Assembly: GCA_004296145.1 (NCBI GenBank) | Contig: SEBM01000149.1 | Span: forward strand, 1 to 8,265 | Length of the DNA stretch: 8,265 bases | Direction: 5' to 3' | DNA from: Flavobacterium sp. | GTDB taxonomy: Bacteria; Bacteroidota; Bacteroidia; Flavobacteriales; Flavobacteriaceae | Shown here: piece after piece, positions 1 to 6,847 of the stretch | Position numbering within the stretch: position 1 is the first letter of the stretch | Layout of the letters: each line of letters starts with the position of its first letter | Notes under the pieces: model-generated | Told to the model about the DNA's origin: nothing | What the model saw: the letters and a program-made list of their open reading frames with translations, nothing else | The model's database searches: none | Translations under genes and position numbers: made by a program

Positions 1-7
1 AATTAAA

Positions 8-1552
8 ATGAAAAAGATTGTTTTACTTTTATTACTGGTTCAGAGTGGATTTATAGTGGCACAAACAGAAACGGTAGCTACTGTTAATGGGAAAAAAATA
101 CAAATAAATCCTTATGCCGATAATGGACTAACAGCCTTTAACGGCAGTATTCAATTAGGAGGAGCTTTAACTAAAAAAAGCATTTTAACCACTACTTCAG
201 ATTTTACTTTGGCAATAAAAGGGCTGGAGACTGGTTTCCCTTCTGATAATGTTTTAATTGCTGATTTTGATGGTGTTTTGAAAACTATAAATTCGTCTAA
301 ATTTGCTTGGGTTCTTACCGGTAATTCAGAAACAGATCCAAGTAGTAATTTTATAGGAACAATTGATGACCAGCCGTTGCAATTTAAAATTAATAATACA
401 AATGCAGGAAACCTTACTTCAACGTCAACATCTTTTGGTTACAATTCTTTAGATGCTTTTAATTCATACGGTACCGGTAATACAGCTTTTGGAGTAGGAG
501 CACTTCGTGTAAACTATACCGGAAATTATAATACAGCAATAGGCACTTTTGCTCTTTCATCAAATACATCGGGTTATTATAATATTGCGTTAGGTGACGG
601 AACTTTAAGAAATTCAACAACATCATATAATAATATTGCGATAGGCCATAACGCATTGAATTTATCAACTGCAAATAGTAATATTGCAATGGGAGTGTTT
701 TCGTTGGAAAAAAATACAACAGGATACAGTAATGTTGCAATAGGAGCAAATACACTTTCGAACAATATCGGCGGAAACCAAAATATTGCAATAGGAGAGA
801 ATGCACTTAATTTAAATACTAGTGGGAATGGTAATTTTGCACTTGGAACAGGAAGTCTAGCATTATCAACAACAGGAGCTTCGAATGTTGGTATCGGATC
901 AAATTCGCTTGCAAATAATACCTCAGGAAATAATAATATGGCAATTGGTACACAATCTTTATATAATCTTAAGAGTGGGGATAATAATGTAGCAATAGGT
1001 TATAATACAGGTGTAGGTAACGGTAGTGGTGTGCCCATAACAAATGCTTCCTCATCGATATTTATTGGAGGAAGTGCGTATGCAAATGCAGATAGCCAAA
1101 CCAACCAAGTTGTGATTGGATATAGCGCAAAGGGAAGAGGAAGCAACACAGTGCAAATCGGGAATACAAGTATGACCAGCATAGGCGGTCAGGTGGCGTG
1201 GTCAAATCCTTCTGATATGCGTTTGAAGAAAGATATTCAAAACAGCGAATTTGGCTTGAATTTTATCAATAAACTTCGTCCTGTGATTTATAAAATGAAA
1301 ACAGGAACAACAGATCTGCAATCCGGATTTATTGCTCAGGAAGTAGAAGCAGCTGCAAACTCGATTAATTATCAATTTAGCGGAATCGTAAAACCACAAA
1401 CCGATGCAGATTTTTACAGTTTACGATATTCAGAATTTGTAGTTCCGTTGGTTAAAGCCGTTCAGGAACAGCAAAAACTTATAGAAGCAAAAGACGCGAA
1501 GATTGCAGAAATCGAAAAACGTTTGAAGTTATTGGAAGAAAAATTAAAATAG
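8..1552 (+). CDS. Secreted fibre-like protein with YadA-type head repeats and C-terminal peptidase S74 chaperone domain
   Basis: This 514-residue protein has a cleavable signal peptide (about residues 1-19, ending FIVAQ), so it is exported. Residues 158 to about 343 hold eleven copies of a repeat of the form NxAIGxxxLxxNTxGxx. All are 17 residues long except the fourth, which is 16. Such repeats build the beta-roll head of YadA-like trimeric adhesins and related fibres. From W398 the protein matches the peptidase S74 (intramolecular chaperone auto-processing) family of phage tail spikes: S402-D403 and K407 keep the Ser...Lys spacing of five used for self-cleavage, and FIAQEVEAA follows. The last 35 or so residues are a charged coiled coil (VKAVQEQQKLIEAKDAKIAE...). 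By family knowledge the S74 part drives trimerisation and may then be cut off. The signal peptide and lack of phage genes nearby favour a bacterial surface fibre over a phage tail fibre. The start ATG has an A-rich leader and is followed at once by the signal peptide. The ligand is unknown. Confidence 0.9.
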   Translation: MKKIVLLLLLVQSGFIVAQTETVATVNGKKIQINPYADNGLTAFNGSIQLGGALTKKSILTTTSDFTLAIKGLETGFPSDNVLIADFDGVLKTINSSKFAWVLTGNSETDPSSNFIGTIDDQPLQFKINNTNAGNLTSTSTSFGYNSLDAFNSYGTGNTAFGVGALRVNYTGNYNTAIGTFALSSNTSGYYNIALGDGTLRNSTTSYNNIAIGHNALNLSTANSNIAMGVFSLEKNTTGYSNVAIGANTLSNNIGGNQNIAIGENALNLNTSGNGNFALGTGSLALSTTGASNVGIGSNSLANNTSGNNNMAIGTQSLYNLKSGDNNVAIGYNTGVGNGSGVPITNASSSIFIGGSAYANADSQTNQVVIGYSAKGRGSNTVQIGNTSMTSIGGQVAWSNPSDMRLKKDIQNSEFGLNFINKLRPVIYKMKTGTTDLQSGFIAQEVEAAANSINYQFSGIVKPQTDADFYSLRYSEFVVPLVKAVQEQQKLIEAKDAKIAEIEKRLKLLEEKLK

Positions 1553-1564
1553 TGTTTTTTTGAG

Positions 1565-1614
1565 AGTCCTTAGTTTTTTAGTTCTTAGTCCCTAGTACTA
1601 AAAAACTAAGGACT
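1565..1614. terminator. Perfect 17-bp inverted repeat between converging genes, probable terminator
   Basis: AGTCCTTAGTTTTTTAG (1565-1581) is exactly complementary to CTAAAAAACTAAGGACT (1598-1614), with a 16-nt loop. It lies 12 nt after the stop of the fibre gene and 7 nt from the stop of the minus-strand gene. On the plus strand it is followed by an A/T-rich run ending in T residues, which suits intrinsic termination. On the minus strand the arm is followed by an A-rich run, so termination in that direction is less certain. The loop contains further TTAGTCCCTAGTACTAA-like copies of the arm motif, so the element may be a small repeat in its own right. Confidence 0.7.
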
Positions 1615-1621
1615 AAAAATT

Positions 1622-2065
1622 TTATTTTTCTAATTCGATTTTGAGCCTTTTGATTATTTTTTTTTCAAACGCTCTTTTTAGCATTATGTTCTCAAATAAG
1701 CCTAATTCCTGATTGACTAATTGCCATCCTGTTTCTCTTTTTTTGTATACCGCCACGAGAGCAAGGTTTGTTCCGTTTTCAGAGAAAGATCTTGTCCATG
1801 ATTGTATTCTTTTACCATCTAAATTAAAATAAATGTCATGCCAATAGTCTGTAGGGTTTTTATCTTTTAAATCAGCATTTTGAAGATGTAATTTTTCCAG
1901 TGCAGCAAGAACTTCCTTTTCGGGATATTCTAAGTAATAAGTTTCTGCGTAAGGATATGATCCTGCAGCATAAAAGTGAAAAGTTGAAAAAAAAGAAATT
2001 ATATGATAAGAAAAAAAGAGAACGGCTGCGACGATTATTAGTAGCTTAAATTTAGATTTGGTCAT
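1622..2065 (-). CDS. Small membrane-anchored protein of unknown function
   Basis: I do not recognise this 147-residue protein. One hydrophobic segment at about residues 8-30 (LLIIVAAVLFFSYHIISFF) follows a basic start (MTKSKFK). It is therefore probably a single-pass inner-membrane protein with its C-terminal part outside the cytoplasm, or it has an uncleaved signal. The rest is soluble-looking and rich in aromatic residues (YPYAETYYLEYPEKE, DYWHDIYFNLDGKRIQSW), with a strongly basic helical end (KRAFEKKIIKRLKIELEK). There are no cysteines, so it is not a lipoprotein. It converges on the fibre gene and is separated by 92 nt from the upstream DUF1877-type gene. Reading-frame quality is good: there is no competing frame and the ATG comes directly before the membrane segment. 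Confidence 0.8.
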   Translation of the reverse strand: MTKSKFKLLIIVAAVLFFSYHIISFFSTFHFYAAGSYPYAETYYLEYPEKEVLAALEKLHLQNADLKDKNPTDYWHDIYFNLDGKRIQSWTRSFSENGTNLALVAVYKKRETGWQLVNQELGLFENIMLKRAFEKKIIKRLKIELEK

Positions 2066-2157
2066 TTGGATGGTATAAGATTTTATAACGTTCAGAGACG
2101 TAGTAAAGATTTGGAATTTAATTTTTTTATTTAGAATCCAAAGCCAGCGTTTGTCAT

Positions 2158-2652
2158 TTAACCTTTGGAAACAATAATTCCTTTATTACCTTCGGCAGCT
2201 TTCTTAAATGCTTCAAAAATTGTTTTTACATGATCTAAAATATAATCCCAATTGCTTTCTTTTGTGAACCATCCGGCGTTATAAACATACGGATCCTGCA
2301 TTTTTTCTTCATTATAAGCTTCGGTAATTTGCTGAAGAGAAATCAGGCTCATTATTTCATTCATTTTAGCAACATCAAATGATTTTATATAGCTCAAACG
2401 TTCTATATCTTCCAGCGGCTGACCCAATAATCCGCTTAAGATTTTTTCCTGAGAAGTATCATTTTCCTGAATTAGAAAACTTGCAATATCCCAGGCTTTA
2501 TCAGTATAAAAATTACTCACACCCTCGTTATGGAATTTTCCATCCGGATCCGTATAATTTTCCGAAAAATCATACTCATACGCTTGTGGGTCTTCAGAAA
2601 AACCATTTATAAATTGATCATCAACAAGATAAAATTCGCATACAATTCCCAT
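2158..2652 (-). CDS. YfbM/DUF1877-type protein
   Basis: This 164-residue cytosolic protein has the layout of the DUF1877 (YfbM-like) family. The start MGIVCEFYLVDDQFI corresponds to the family's MGM...Y...I opening. DKAWD at 51-55 followed by a hydrophobic stretch matches the DK-WD-hhh-L motif, and the chain ends in helices closing with GNKGIIVSKG, like the family's GN..hxVxxG ending. The length is normal for the family. The biochemical role is unknown; members often sit among small accessory genes. There is no signal peptide. A match to the Bacteroidota -7 box, TAGTTTTG (minus strand, 2679-2672), lies 20 nt before the ATG and overlaps the stop of the ankyrin gene. I see no good -33 partner, so the gene may use its own promoter or read-through from upstream. 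Confidence 0.75.
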   Translation of the reverse strand: MGIVCEFYLVDDQFINGFSEDPQAYEYDFSENYTDPDGKFHNEGVSNFYTDKAWDIASFLIQENDTSQEKILSGLLGQPLEDIERLSYIKSFDVAKMNEIMSLISLQQITEAYNEEKMQDPYVYNAGWFTKESNWDYILDHVKTIFEAFKKAAEGNKGIIVSKG

Positions 2653-2676
2653 AGAATTAATTTTAAATTAGCAAAA

Positions 2677-3114
2677 CTACTTAAGCAGCAGAATAATCTC
2701 CTTGTTCTTCGTTTCTTCTGCCGCTTTTAGTGCAGTAATCCCGTTCATATCCTGTGCGTTTTTGTCAGCTCCTTTTTCTAGTAATAATTTTGTGAGTTCT
2801 ATATTTTGATTTGCGGCAGCCCACATTAAACAAGTCATTTTAAAACCATCTTTTTTATTAACATCGGCACCGTTTTCAATTAAGTATTTTGAAATTTCAT
2901 ATTCATTATTCATCGCCGCCTGCATCAATACCGGAATATAAAATGATTCGTTTATTTGTCTGACATAATTAACCTGCGATTTGTCTTTTTCTATTATCGC
3001 TTTTACAGCATCTAAATTATGATCAAAAATGGCCTGAAAAAGTTGTTCTCCCGACTTCTGAGAATAAGAATTTATTGAAAATAGTATAATAAGTATAAGT
3101 AAAAATTTCTTCAT
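2677..3114 (-). CDS. Secreted ankyrin-repeat protein
   Basis: This protein has 145 residues. A signal peptide covers residues 1 to about 19 (MKKFLLILIILFSINSYSQ), so it acts in the periplasm or outside. Three to four ankyrin repeats fill the rest: a weak first one (LFQAIFDHNLDAVKAIIEKD), then one with LMQAA...EISKYLIENGADVNKKD, one with CLMWAA...ELTKLLLEKGADKNAQD, and a closing half repeat (GITALKAAEETKNKEIILLL). Ankyrin repeats form a protein-binding scaffold; the partner is unknown. Small exported ankyrin proteins occur as immunity proteins in polymorphic toxin systems and next to periplasmic enzymes such as catalases, but nothing here fixes which applies. The stop lies 24 nt from the start of the DUF1877-type gene, so the two may be co-transcribed. 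A TATATTTT sequence about 30 nt before the ATG is a 7/8 match to the -7 box. Confidence 0.85.
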   Translation of the reverse strand: MKKFLLILIILFSINSYSQKSGEQLFQAIFDHNLDAVKAIIEKDKSQVNYVRQINESFYIPVLMQAAMNNEYEISKYLIENGADVNKKDGFKMTCLMWAAANQNIELTKLLLEKGADKNAQDMNGITALKAAEETKNKEIILLLK

Positions 3115-3175
3115 AAAAATGGTTTTGGTGGGTGTTAATTTGAAAATATAGAATTGTATTATTTTTCTTTTACTG

Positions 3176-3628
3176 CTATTTTGACTGAAGTCTTTTATTA
3201 TTTATTTTCTTTTTATAAAAGGGAAAAACCCAAAAATCATAACCATCAGGAACATATGTTGAGGCGCCTTCTTTTTTGCAAATCTGAAAGGCACGAATCA
3301 CATTTTCGTAGGACGTTTTTTTATCAAATGTTAAATGAATTCCTCTTTTAGGATCTTCAGCCTTGAGAATTTCCTGAATTTCCAGATGAAAACGCTTCAA
3401 TATACTATCATCATATTTTTCATTTCCGTTAAGTTCGAATGAAACAATAGATTTTGTTTTTATATATTCTTCTAAAGTTATTCCTAGTGTTTTTTCAATG
3501 TCTTTATCCCGATAACCAATATATGTGGCATCTTCTTTAAAACTATCGTTTTTTATCATCCACAACAAACAGGCAGAAATGAAGACGATAAAAAATGCTC
3601 CATAAATGTAAAATGGCTTTGGTTTCAT
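3176..3628 (-). CDS. Single-pass membrane protein of unknown function
   Basis: This 150-residue protein starts MKPKPFYIYG and has one membrane segment at about residues 7-25 (YIYGAFFIVFISACLLWMI). A soluble domain of about 120 residues follows, probably on the periplasmic side. The domain ends with a pattern GIHLTFDKKTSYENVIRAFQ...CKKEG followed by YDFWVFPFY. A short N-terminal anchor plus a late beta-strand/helix unit recalls ExbD/TolR-like proteins, but the match is weak and no ExbB or TonB partner is present, so I leave it unnamed. It starts 132 nt downstream of the stop of the small soluble-protein gene and its stop is 61 nt before the ankyrin gene's start. It could belong to the same transcript as either. 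Confidence 0.75.
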   Translation of the reverse strand: MKPKPFYIYGAFFIVFISACLLWMIKNDSFKEDATYIGYRDKDIEKTLGITLEEYIKTKSIVSFELNGNEKYDDSILKRFHLEIQEILKAEDPKRGIHLTFDKKTSYENVIRAFQICKKEGASTYVPDGYDFWVFPFYKKKINNKRLQSK

Positions 3629-3760
3629 AAAACAGGTTTTATTAGTTTCAGAAAGTTAAAATAATTTCAAGCAAAGTAAATACAAATATTTTGAGCCAAT
3701 TTTTTTCTTTTGGTTTTGTGTCTTTCATCTTGCTAATTTAGGTTAAAATTTTTCTATAGA

Positions 3761-4144
3761 TTATTCCGGGTATTCTTTTAATTTCTTCAAAGTTTCCCAA
3801 TCAATACATTTTATGTTTTCTGCTTTTTGTTTTAGATTTTCAATTCCGAGATTGTTTAGCCAATTGTCAATTTTCTCATCAATATCAAAAAAATCTAAAT
3901 TTATAACTTCCGTTAAATTTGGTTTCTCCCGAATTCCGATTGCTGGATAATTTTCGCCTGAAAAGTTGCTAAAAGAAACTAAAAAGACTTCTATTTTATC
4001 CCTTTCAATTTCTAAAATAGTCGGAATCTCAGTTCTTATATATTCCAGACACAAAACAATTAAATCATAATCCCAATTTAATTTTTCATTTATGTTGGGT
4101 TCGATCGGAGTGAAGCCTTTGTTTGTATTTTGATTGGATTCCAT
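3761..4144 (-). CDS. Small acidic soluble protein, last gene of a three-gene operon
   Basis: I do not recognise this 127-residue protein. It has no signal peptide or membrane segment, no cysteine-rich site, and an acidic composition. Features that could serve as landmarks are a helix with LNWDYDLIVLCLEYIRTEIP, a beta-like stretch DKIEVFLVSFSNFSGENYPAIGI, and an acidic helix FFDIDEKIDNWLNNLGIENL. It starts 2 nt after the stop of the membrane-anchored gene at 4147-4530, so the two are surely co-transcribed and probably translationally coupled. Size and position would suit an immunity or accessory protein for the operon, but that is inference from layout only. Confidence 0.75.
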   Translation of the reverse strand: MESNQNTNKGFTPIEPNINEKLNWDYDLIVLCLEYIRTEIPTILEIERDKIEVFLVSFSNFSGENYPAIGIREKPNLTEVINLDFFDIDEKIDNWLNNLGIENLKQKAENIKCIDWETLKKLKEYPE

Positions 4145-4146
4145 GT

Positions 4147-4530
4147 TTAATGAGTTGTGGAGCGAAGTTTAAACCCGGCTTTGACAATTTCTGTTGAATC
4201 TCTTATTTGTTCTTTAAAGTTTATGATACTAATCGAAGGATCTTTTTTAGAATATTTTACCTTAAAAAAAGTATTTAATGGAACAATTTTAGAATCATTA
4301 TTTATCAGACATCCTTTATGGATTACTCCGTTTACAAAATATTTATATTCAATACAATCTTTGAAACCATCAGAAAAAGAATATTTAATAGTCTTACCAA
4401 TTGTAAAATCGAACTCTCCTTCAAAGTCTTGTGTCACTGGTTTAGAATTTATGAAAGCTAAAATGGCGATAACACAAAGAATAAAAATTATATTTTTAAT
4501 TGTCGGGCTCAAATTATTTTCTTTCAGCAT
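4147..4530 (-). CDS. Membrane-anchored small protein, middle gene of a three-gene operon
   Basis: This 127-residue protein has one membrane segment at about residues 11-29 (IKNIIFILCVIAILAFINS), then an external domain of about 95 residues. Cysteines C59 and C74 in that domain flank a beta-hairpin-like stretch (CIEYKYFVNGVIHKGC) and could form a disulfide. The later FFKVKYSKKDPSISIINF resembles the strand-and-turn seen in DUF3592-like and related Bacteroidota envelope proteins; this similarity is from memory and loose. Its ATG lies inside the end of the 306-residue gene (17-nt overlap, different frame), and its stop is 2 nt from the next start. That is strong evidence for one translationally coupled operon. 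Function is unknown. Confidence 0.75.
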   Translation of the reverse strand: MLKENNLSPTIKNIIFILCVIAILAFINSKPVTQDFEGEFDFTIGKTIKYSFSDGFKDCIEYKYFVNGVIHKGCLINNDSKIVPLNTFFKVKYSKKDPSISIINFKEQIRDSTEIVKAGFKLRSTTH

Positions 4531-5434
4531 CTTTTCTGGCCATTAATTTGTCATAAGCGTTTTGTCCGTCAAAGCAATTTTTTCCTCGTTTGGTTACAAA
4601 ATTTTCTTTGAGCCATTTTTGAATTTTGGTGGTTATTATTTCAAATTGTTCCGACTTGTCTTTGGCATTTCCTTTGTCTAAATATTGATTACAGAAATTA
4701 ATGCAATACAATAAGCCATATCCCATTATGCGGAAAGGAGCTGAAAGTTGAATTATTTCGTTTCGCCTCCAGATACCTTCTTTTACATAAGCTTCATTGT
4801 CATACGCAGGTACTGTATAATCTGACGTGTCAAGTTCTTCGGCAGAAAAATAGAAATTTAGATATCTGTGATTAACCGTAATGATTTGGATAGCTTTCTC
4901 AAGTGAGACTTTTTCAAATTTTCTTTTATTTTCCGGATGCTGAGAAAACCAGCAATAAACATTTAATTTCAGATCGTTAAAAATGAATTGCAAAAAGTTC
5001 TTTAAATCGTCGCCAGACCAATAACTACTCAATTTCTGAAGCTTATATTTAATATTTGGCTTCTCACAAAAATGGATAGGATTTTTGATCAGTTCTTCTG
5101 TCGGAGAATAATCAATGTCGATCCACACAGGTTTAGAAACTTTGCTGCATGCCGTACAAGTTGTTACAATGCCAATTTCTCTGATATCGTCTGTGCCTTC
5201 TCTCGGAATGTAATGAAATACCACATTAAACCATTCATTTTTACAGCTGCATTTTTTCTTTTTCGGATACTCATCCTGTATCACATCATACCAATAGTCA
5301 ATGCTGTCTAAAATAAGATAATTTTCTTCGTTTCTGGTTGTCAAAAGACCAACTCCTTCTTCCTTAAGAACACGGATTTGAAACTCGTTTGAGCCATTTG
5401 CTGTTGCTATATTTTTGGTTATTTCCTGATGCAC
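4514..5434 (-). CDS. 306-residue protein with a CxC...CxxC cysteine set, first gene of a three-gene operon
   Basis: I do not recognise this soluble protein. C62-S-C64 in a lysine-rich stretch and C93-T-A-C96 about 30 residues later could bind one zinc ion as a zinc-ribbon-like knuckle; the segment between them looks like beta strands. The C-terminal half is rich in aromatic residues (LNVYCWFSQHPENKRKFEKV, RYLNFYFSAEELD) and ends in basic helices. The start is a GTG at 5434: there is no ATG in frame between it and the upstream stop near 5507, and the first internal ATG is far downstream, so either GTG or another non-ATG codon must be used. The gene heads a tight operon with the two 127-residue genes. 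It has no signal peptide or membrane segment. It could be an enzyme or a nucleic-acid-binding protein, but I have no basis for choosing. Confidence 0.75.
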   Translation of the reverse strand: MHQEITKNIATANGSNEFQIRVLKEEGVGLLTTRNEENYLILDSIDYWYDVIQDEYPKKKKCSCKNEWFNVVFHYIPREGTDDIREIGIVTTCTACSKVSKPVWIDIDYSPTEELIKNPIHFCEKPNIKYKLQKLSSYWSGDDLKNFLQFIFNDLKLNVYCWFSQHPENKRKFEKVSLEKAIQIITVNHRYLNFYFSAEELDTSDYTVPAYDNEAYVKEGIWRRNEIIQLSAPFRIMGYGLLYCINFCNQYLDKGNAKDKSEQFEIITTKIQKWLKENFVTKRGKNCFDGQNAYDKLMARKDAERK

Positions 5435-5572
5435 GGTATATAAATTATGCCGATAAAAGTAAGTTTTTTTTAAATAATTTATACTCCGATGGTATACAAA
5501 TCTTAATTACTTTGCGAAGTTTTTGATTTAAAAAATTGAAGAAAAAACAGGTTGTTATTTTGTTGTTTAATT

Positions 5573-6022
5573 TTATGTGGCATCAAAAAGAGACACATTC
5601 AATACAGATTTTAGATTTTCGGCAACAAGCAAAGTTTCAATTTTGTCACCATTTTGATAAATTCTGAAATGTTTATTTTCATTGTGAAACAAATTGATAT
5701 TGAAAACTTCTGTATACGTTTTATTTTGGGGATAATCGTCTTCTAATATTCTCGATTTAACAACAGAAATATATTCTATTTCAGGATAGCTTACCCATTT
5801 TCCAATATGTAAACCAAATATCTTTAAAAATTTTCTGTAGGTATTATTTTGAGTCTTAACTTCTAAACCTCCCGATGCGAAAACAAATAATCCAATTAAA
5901 ATAAAAAGAATTCCAAAAAATAGATAGTGGTTAATAATTAAACCTAAGCCAGTAAACGTTAATCCAAATGCGAAAAATTTCTGCATATAGCTAACTTTGT
6001 TTTGATATATTATTTGACTCAT
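5573..6022 (-). CDS. Two-span membrane protein with a soluble C-terminal domain
   Basis: This 149-residue protein has two membrane segments in its N-terminal third (about 16-31 and 33-49), forming a hairpin joined by a short NHY turn. A soluble domain of about 95 residues follows. Its pattern of alternating strands (NNTYRKFLKIFG, PEIEYISVVKSR, YTEVFNINLFHNENKHFRIY, GDKIETLLVAENL) is typical of small membrane proteins with a PH-like cytoplasmic domain, such as the bacterial bPH/DUF304-type families, but this is a fold impression and not a firm match. M13 is a possible later start; the first ATG is kept because its leader is A-rich and residues 1-12 are compatible. It stands alone, with 187 nt to the repeat-flanked gene upstream and 138 nt to the operon downstream. 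Confidence 0.75.
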   Translation of the reverse strand: MSQIIYQNKVSYMQKFFAFGLTFTGLGLIINHYLFFGILFILIGLFVFASGGLEVKTQNNTYRKFLKIFGLHIGKWVSYPEIEYISVVKSRILEDDYPQNKTYTEVFNINLFHNENKHFRIYQNGDKIETLLVAENLKSVLNVSLFDAT

Positions 6023-6151
6023 TTTTATCTGCTAATTTAAATTCCGCCAGTCTCTGCCAACTTCTTTATCTTTCAGTATTCTGTTGCAATTTTCGAAGTA
6101 TAGTGATAATTTTTAGCTTTTTTAGTGAATAAATTAACTTGTCGATTATAC

Positions 6152-6209
6152 GATCGGGAGACTTCGCACAGCGATTACTATTTAAGAAAACTTCGCAGAG
6201 TAGCTGTAA
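6152..6209. repeat. Hairpin repeat, copy A (one arm lost)
   Basis: This copy shares an 18-nt identical core with copy B (GACTTCGCACAGCGATTA at 6160-6177 and 6785-6802). It also has the second conserved block, a TTTAAG...AACTTCGCAGAG sequence ending GTAAC at 6209. The complementary arm that makes the central hairpin in copies B and C is missing and is replaced by unrelated sequence (gattatacgatc). It abuts the stop codon of the exported protein gene at 6210-6698 with no gap. It may be a decayed member of the family. Confidence 0.7.
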
Positions 6210-6698
6210 CTATTCCGATGGTGCAGAACTCATAGGCGCTAAAGGGCTTCTGTAGTTTTCATATTTTTTTGGAATAAATATATGTTTACTCTGTATATTT
6301 TCAATTTTTACTATATTTTTCTTTTTCTCGTCAAAGTAAATTTTATACTTATCAATTCCTGTGGTAACAAAAGTGTTGTCTACAATATCAAAATCGTATT
6401 CAAAATCACGTTGAGAATCAATTTCGTGTCTGTCGTTTAGTTTGAAATCTTTTGTAAGTTCAATTTTTTTCCTGCTAAAGACATTTTGAAGAATACATTT
6501 TTTATTAATTAAATCAAACTCAATTGTTTCTCTGAAATTTTTATTTGGTAAGACAAGTGTATCTTTTGTTTCCCAAAAAAACGCTAGTTCAGGTTTAATG
6601 CCTTTTTGTAATAAAATTTCAATTTCCGTTTTCTTTGCTTTTTGTCCAAAAGCAAAGAAATTAAAACCCATTACGATGATTATCATTAACTTTTTCAT
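6210..6698 (-). CDS. Exported protein of unknown function in a repeat-flanked unit
   Basis: This gives 162 residues when started at the ATG at 6698. That start directly gives a signal peptide (MKKLMIIIVMGFNFFAFGQ) and has an A-rich leader. The frame stays open to 6794, but the extra 32 residues would be encoded by leader sequence and by part of hairpin repeat B and would bury the signal peptide, so I reject the longer form. The mature protein has about 143 residues, is rich in lysine and beta-type sequence (KYKIYFDEKKKNIVKIENI, KHIFIPKKYENYRSP) and ends in a low-complexity tail (APMSSAPSE). It has a single cysteine and no family I know. Repeat A follows its stop at once and repeat B begins 66 nt upstream of its start, so the gene lies in a unit bounded by repeats. 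Confidence 0.78.
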   Translation of the reverse strand: MKKLMIIIVMGFNFFAFGQKAKKTEIEILLQKGIKPELAFFWETKDTLVLPNKNFRETIEFDLINKKCILQNVFSRKKIELTKDFKLNDRHEIDSQRDFEYDFDIVDNTFVTTGIDKYKIYFDEKKKNIVKIENIQSKHIFIPKKYENYRSPLAPMSSAPSE

Positions 6699-6764
6699 GT
6701 TTCGTTTATTTTTTGTTGGTTGTTTTAGTTTCTTTTCTATTGTGTTGCGTGCGTGTAATATTCC

Positions 6765-6841
6765 ATCGCTGTGAGAAGTCGGAAGACTTCGCACAGCGAT
6801 TATAATGTTTTAAGGACATTTCGTAGAGCGGGGAGGTAAAC
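6765..6841. repeat. Hairpin repeat, copy B (attC-like or REP-like)
   Basis: ATCGCTGTGAGAAGTC (6765-6780) pairs with GACTTCGCACAGCGAT (6785-6800) around a GGAA loop: a 16-bp stem with one mismatch. A second block follows (GTTTTAAGGACATTTCGTAGAGCGGGGAGGTAAAC), matching copies A and C. Its TTTCGTAGAG could pair instead with the CTGTGAGAAG-type arm to give a longer imperfect hairpin. The element ends 6 nt before the stop codon (6850-6848) of the next exported-protein gene. Confidence 0.8.
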
Positions 6842-6847
6842 GTACTG

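Noticed and set aside
459..806. 115-codon minus-strand frame within the fibre gene
   Set aside because: It is the antisense of the 17-residue repeats; the tyrosine- and leucine-rich product is a by-product of that periodic coding sequence.
479..1010. Short tandem DNA repeats as a CRISPR or satellite array
   Set aside because: The 51-nt period is coding and degenerate at DNA level; it is explained by the protein's 17-residue repeats.
3176..3628. Naming this gene exbD
   Set aside because: Only the anchor-plus-domain outline and a loose C-terminal pattern fit; no ExbB, TonB or second ExbD gene is nearby.
4157..4546. 129-codon plus-strand frame opposite the membrane-anchored gene
   Set aside because: The minus-strand genes here are tightly spaced with good starts and a membrane segment; this frame is their shadow.
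6699..6794. N-terminal extension of the exported protein gene up to an ATG at 6794
   Set aside because: It would be encoded partly by hairpin repeat B and would put 32 residues before a clear signal peptide; the ATG at 6698 gives the signal peptide directly.
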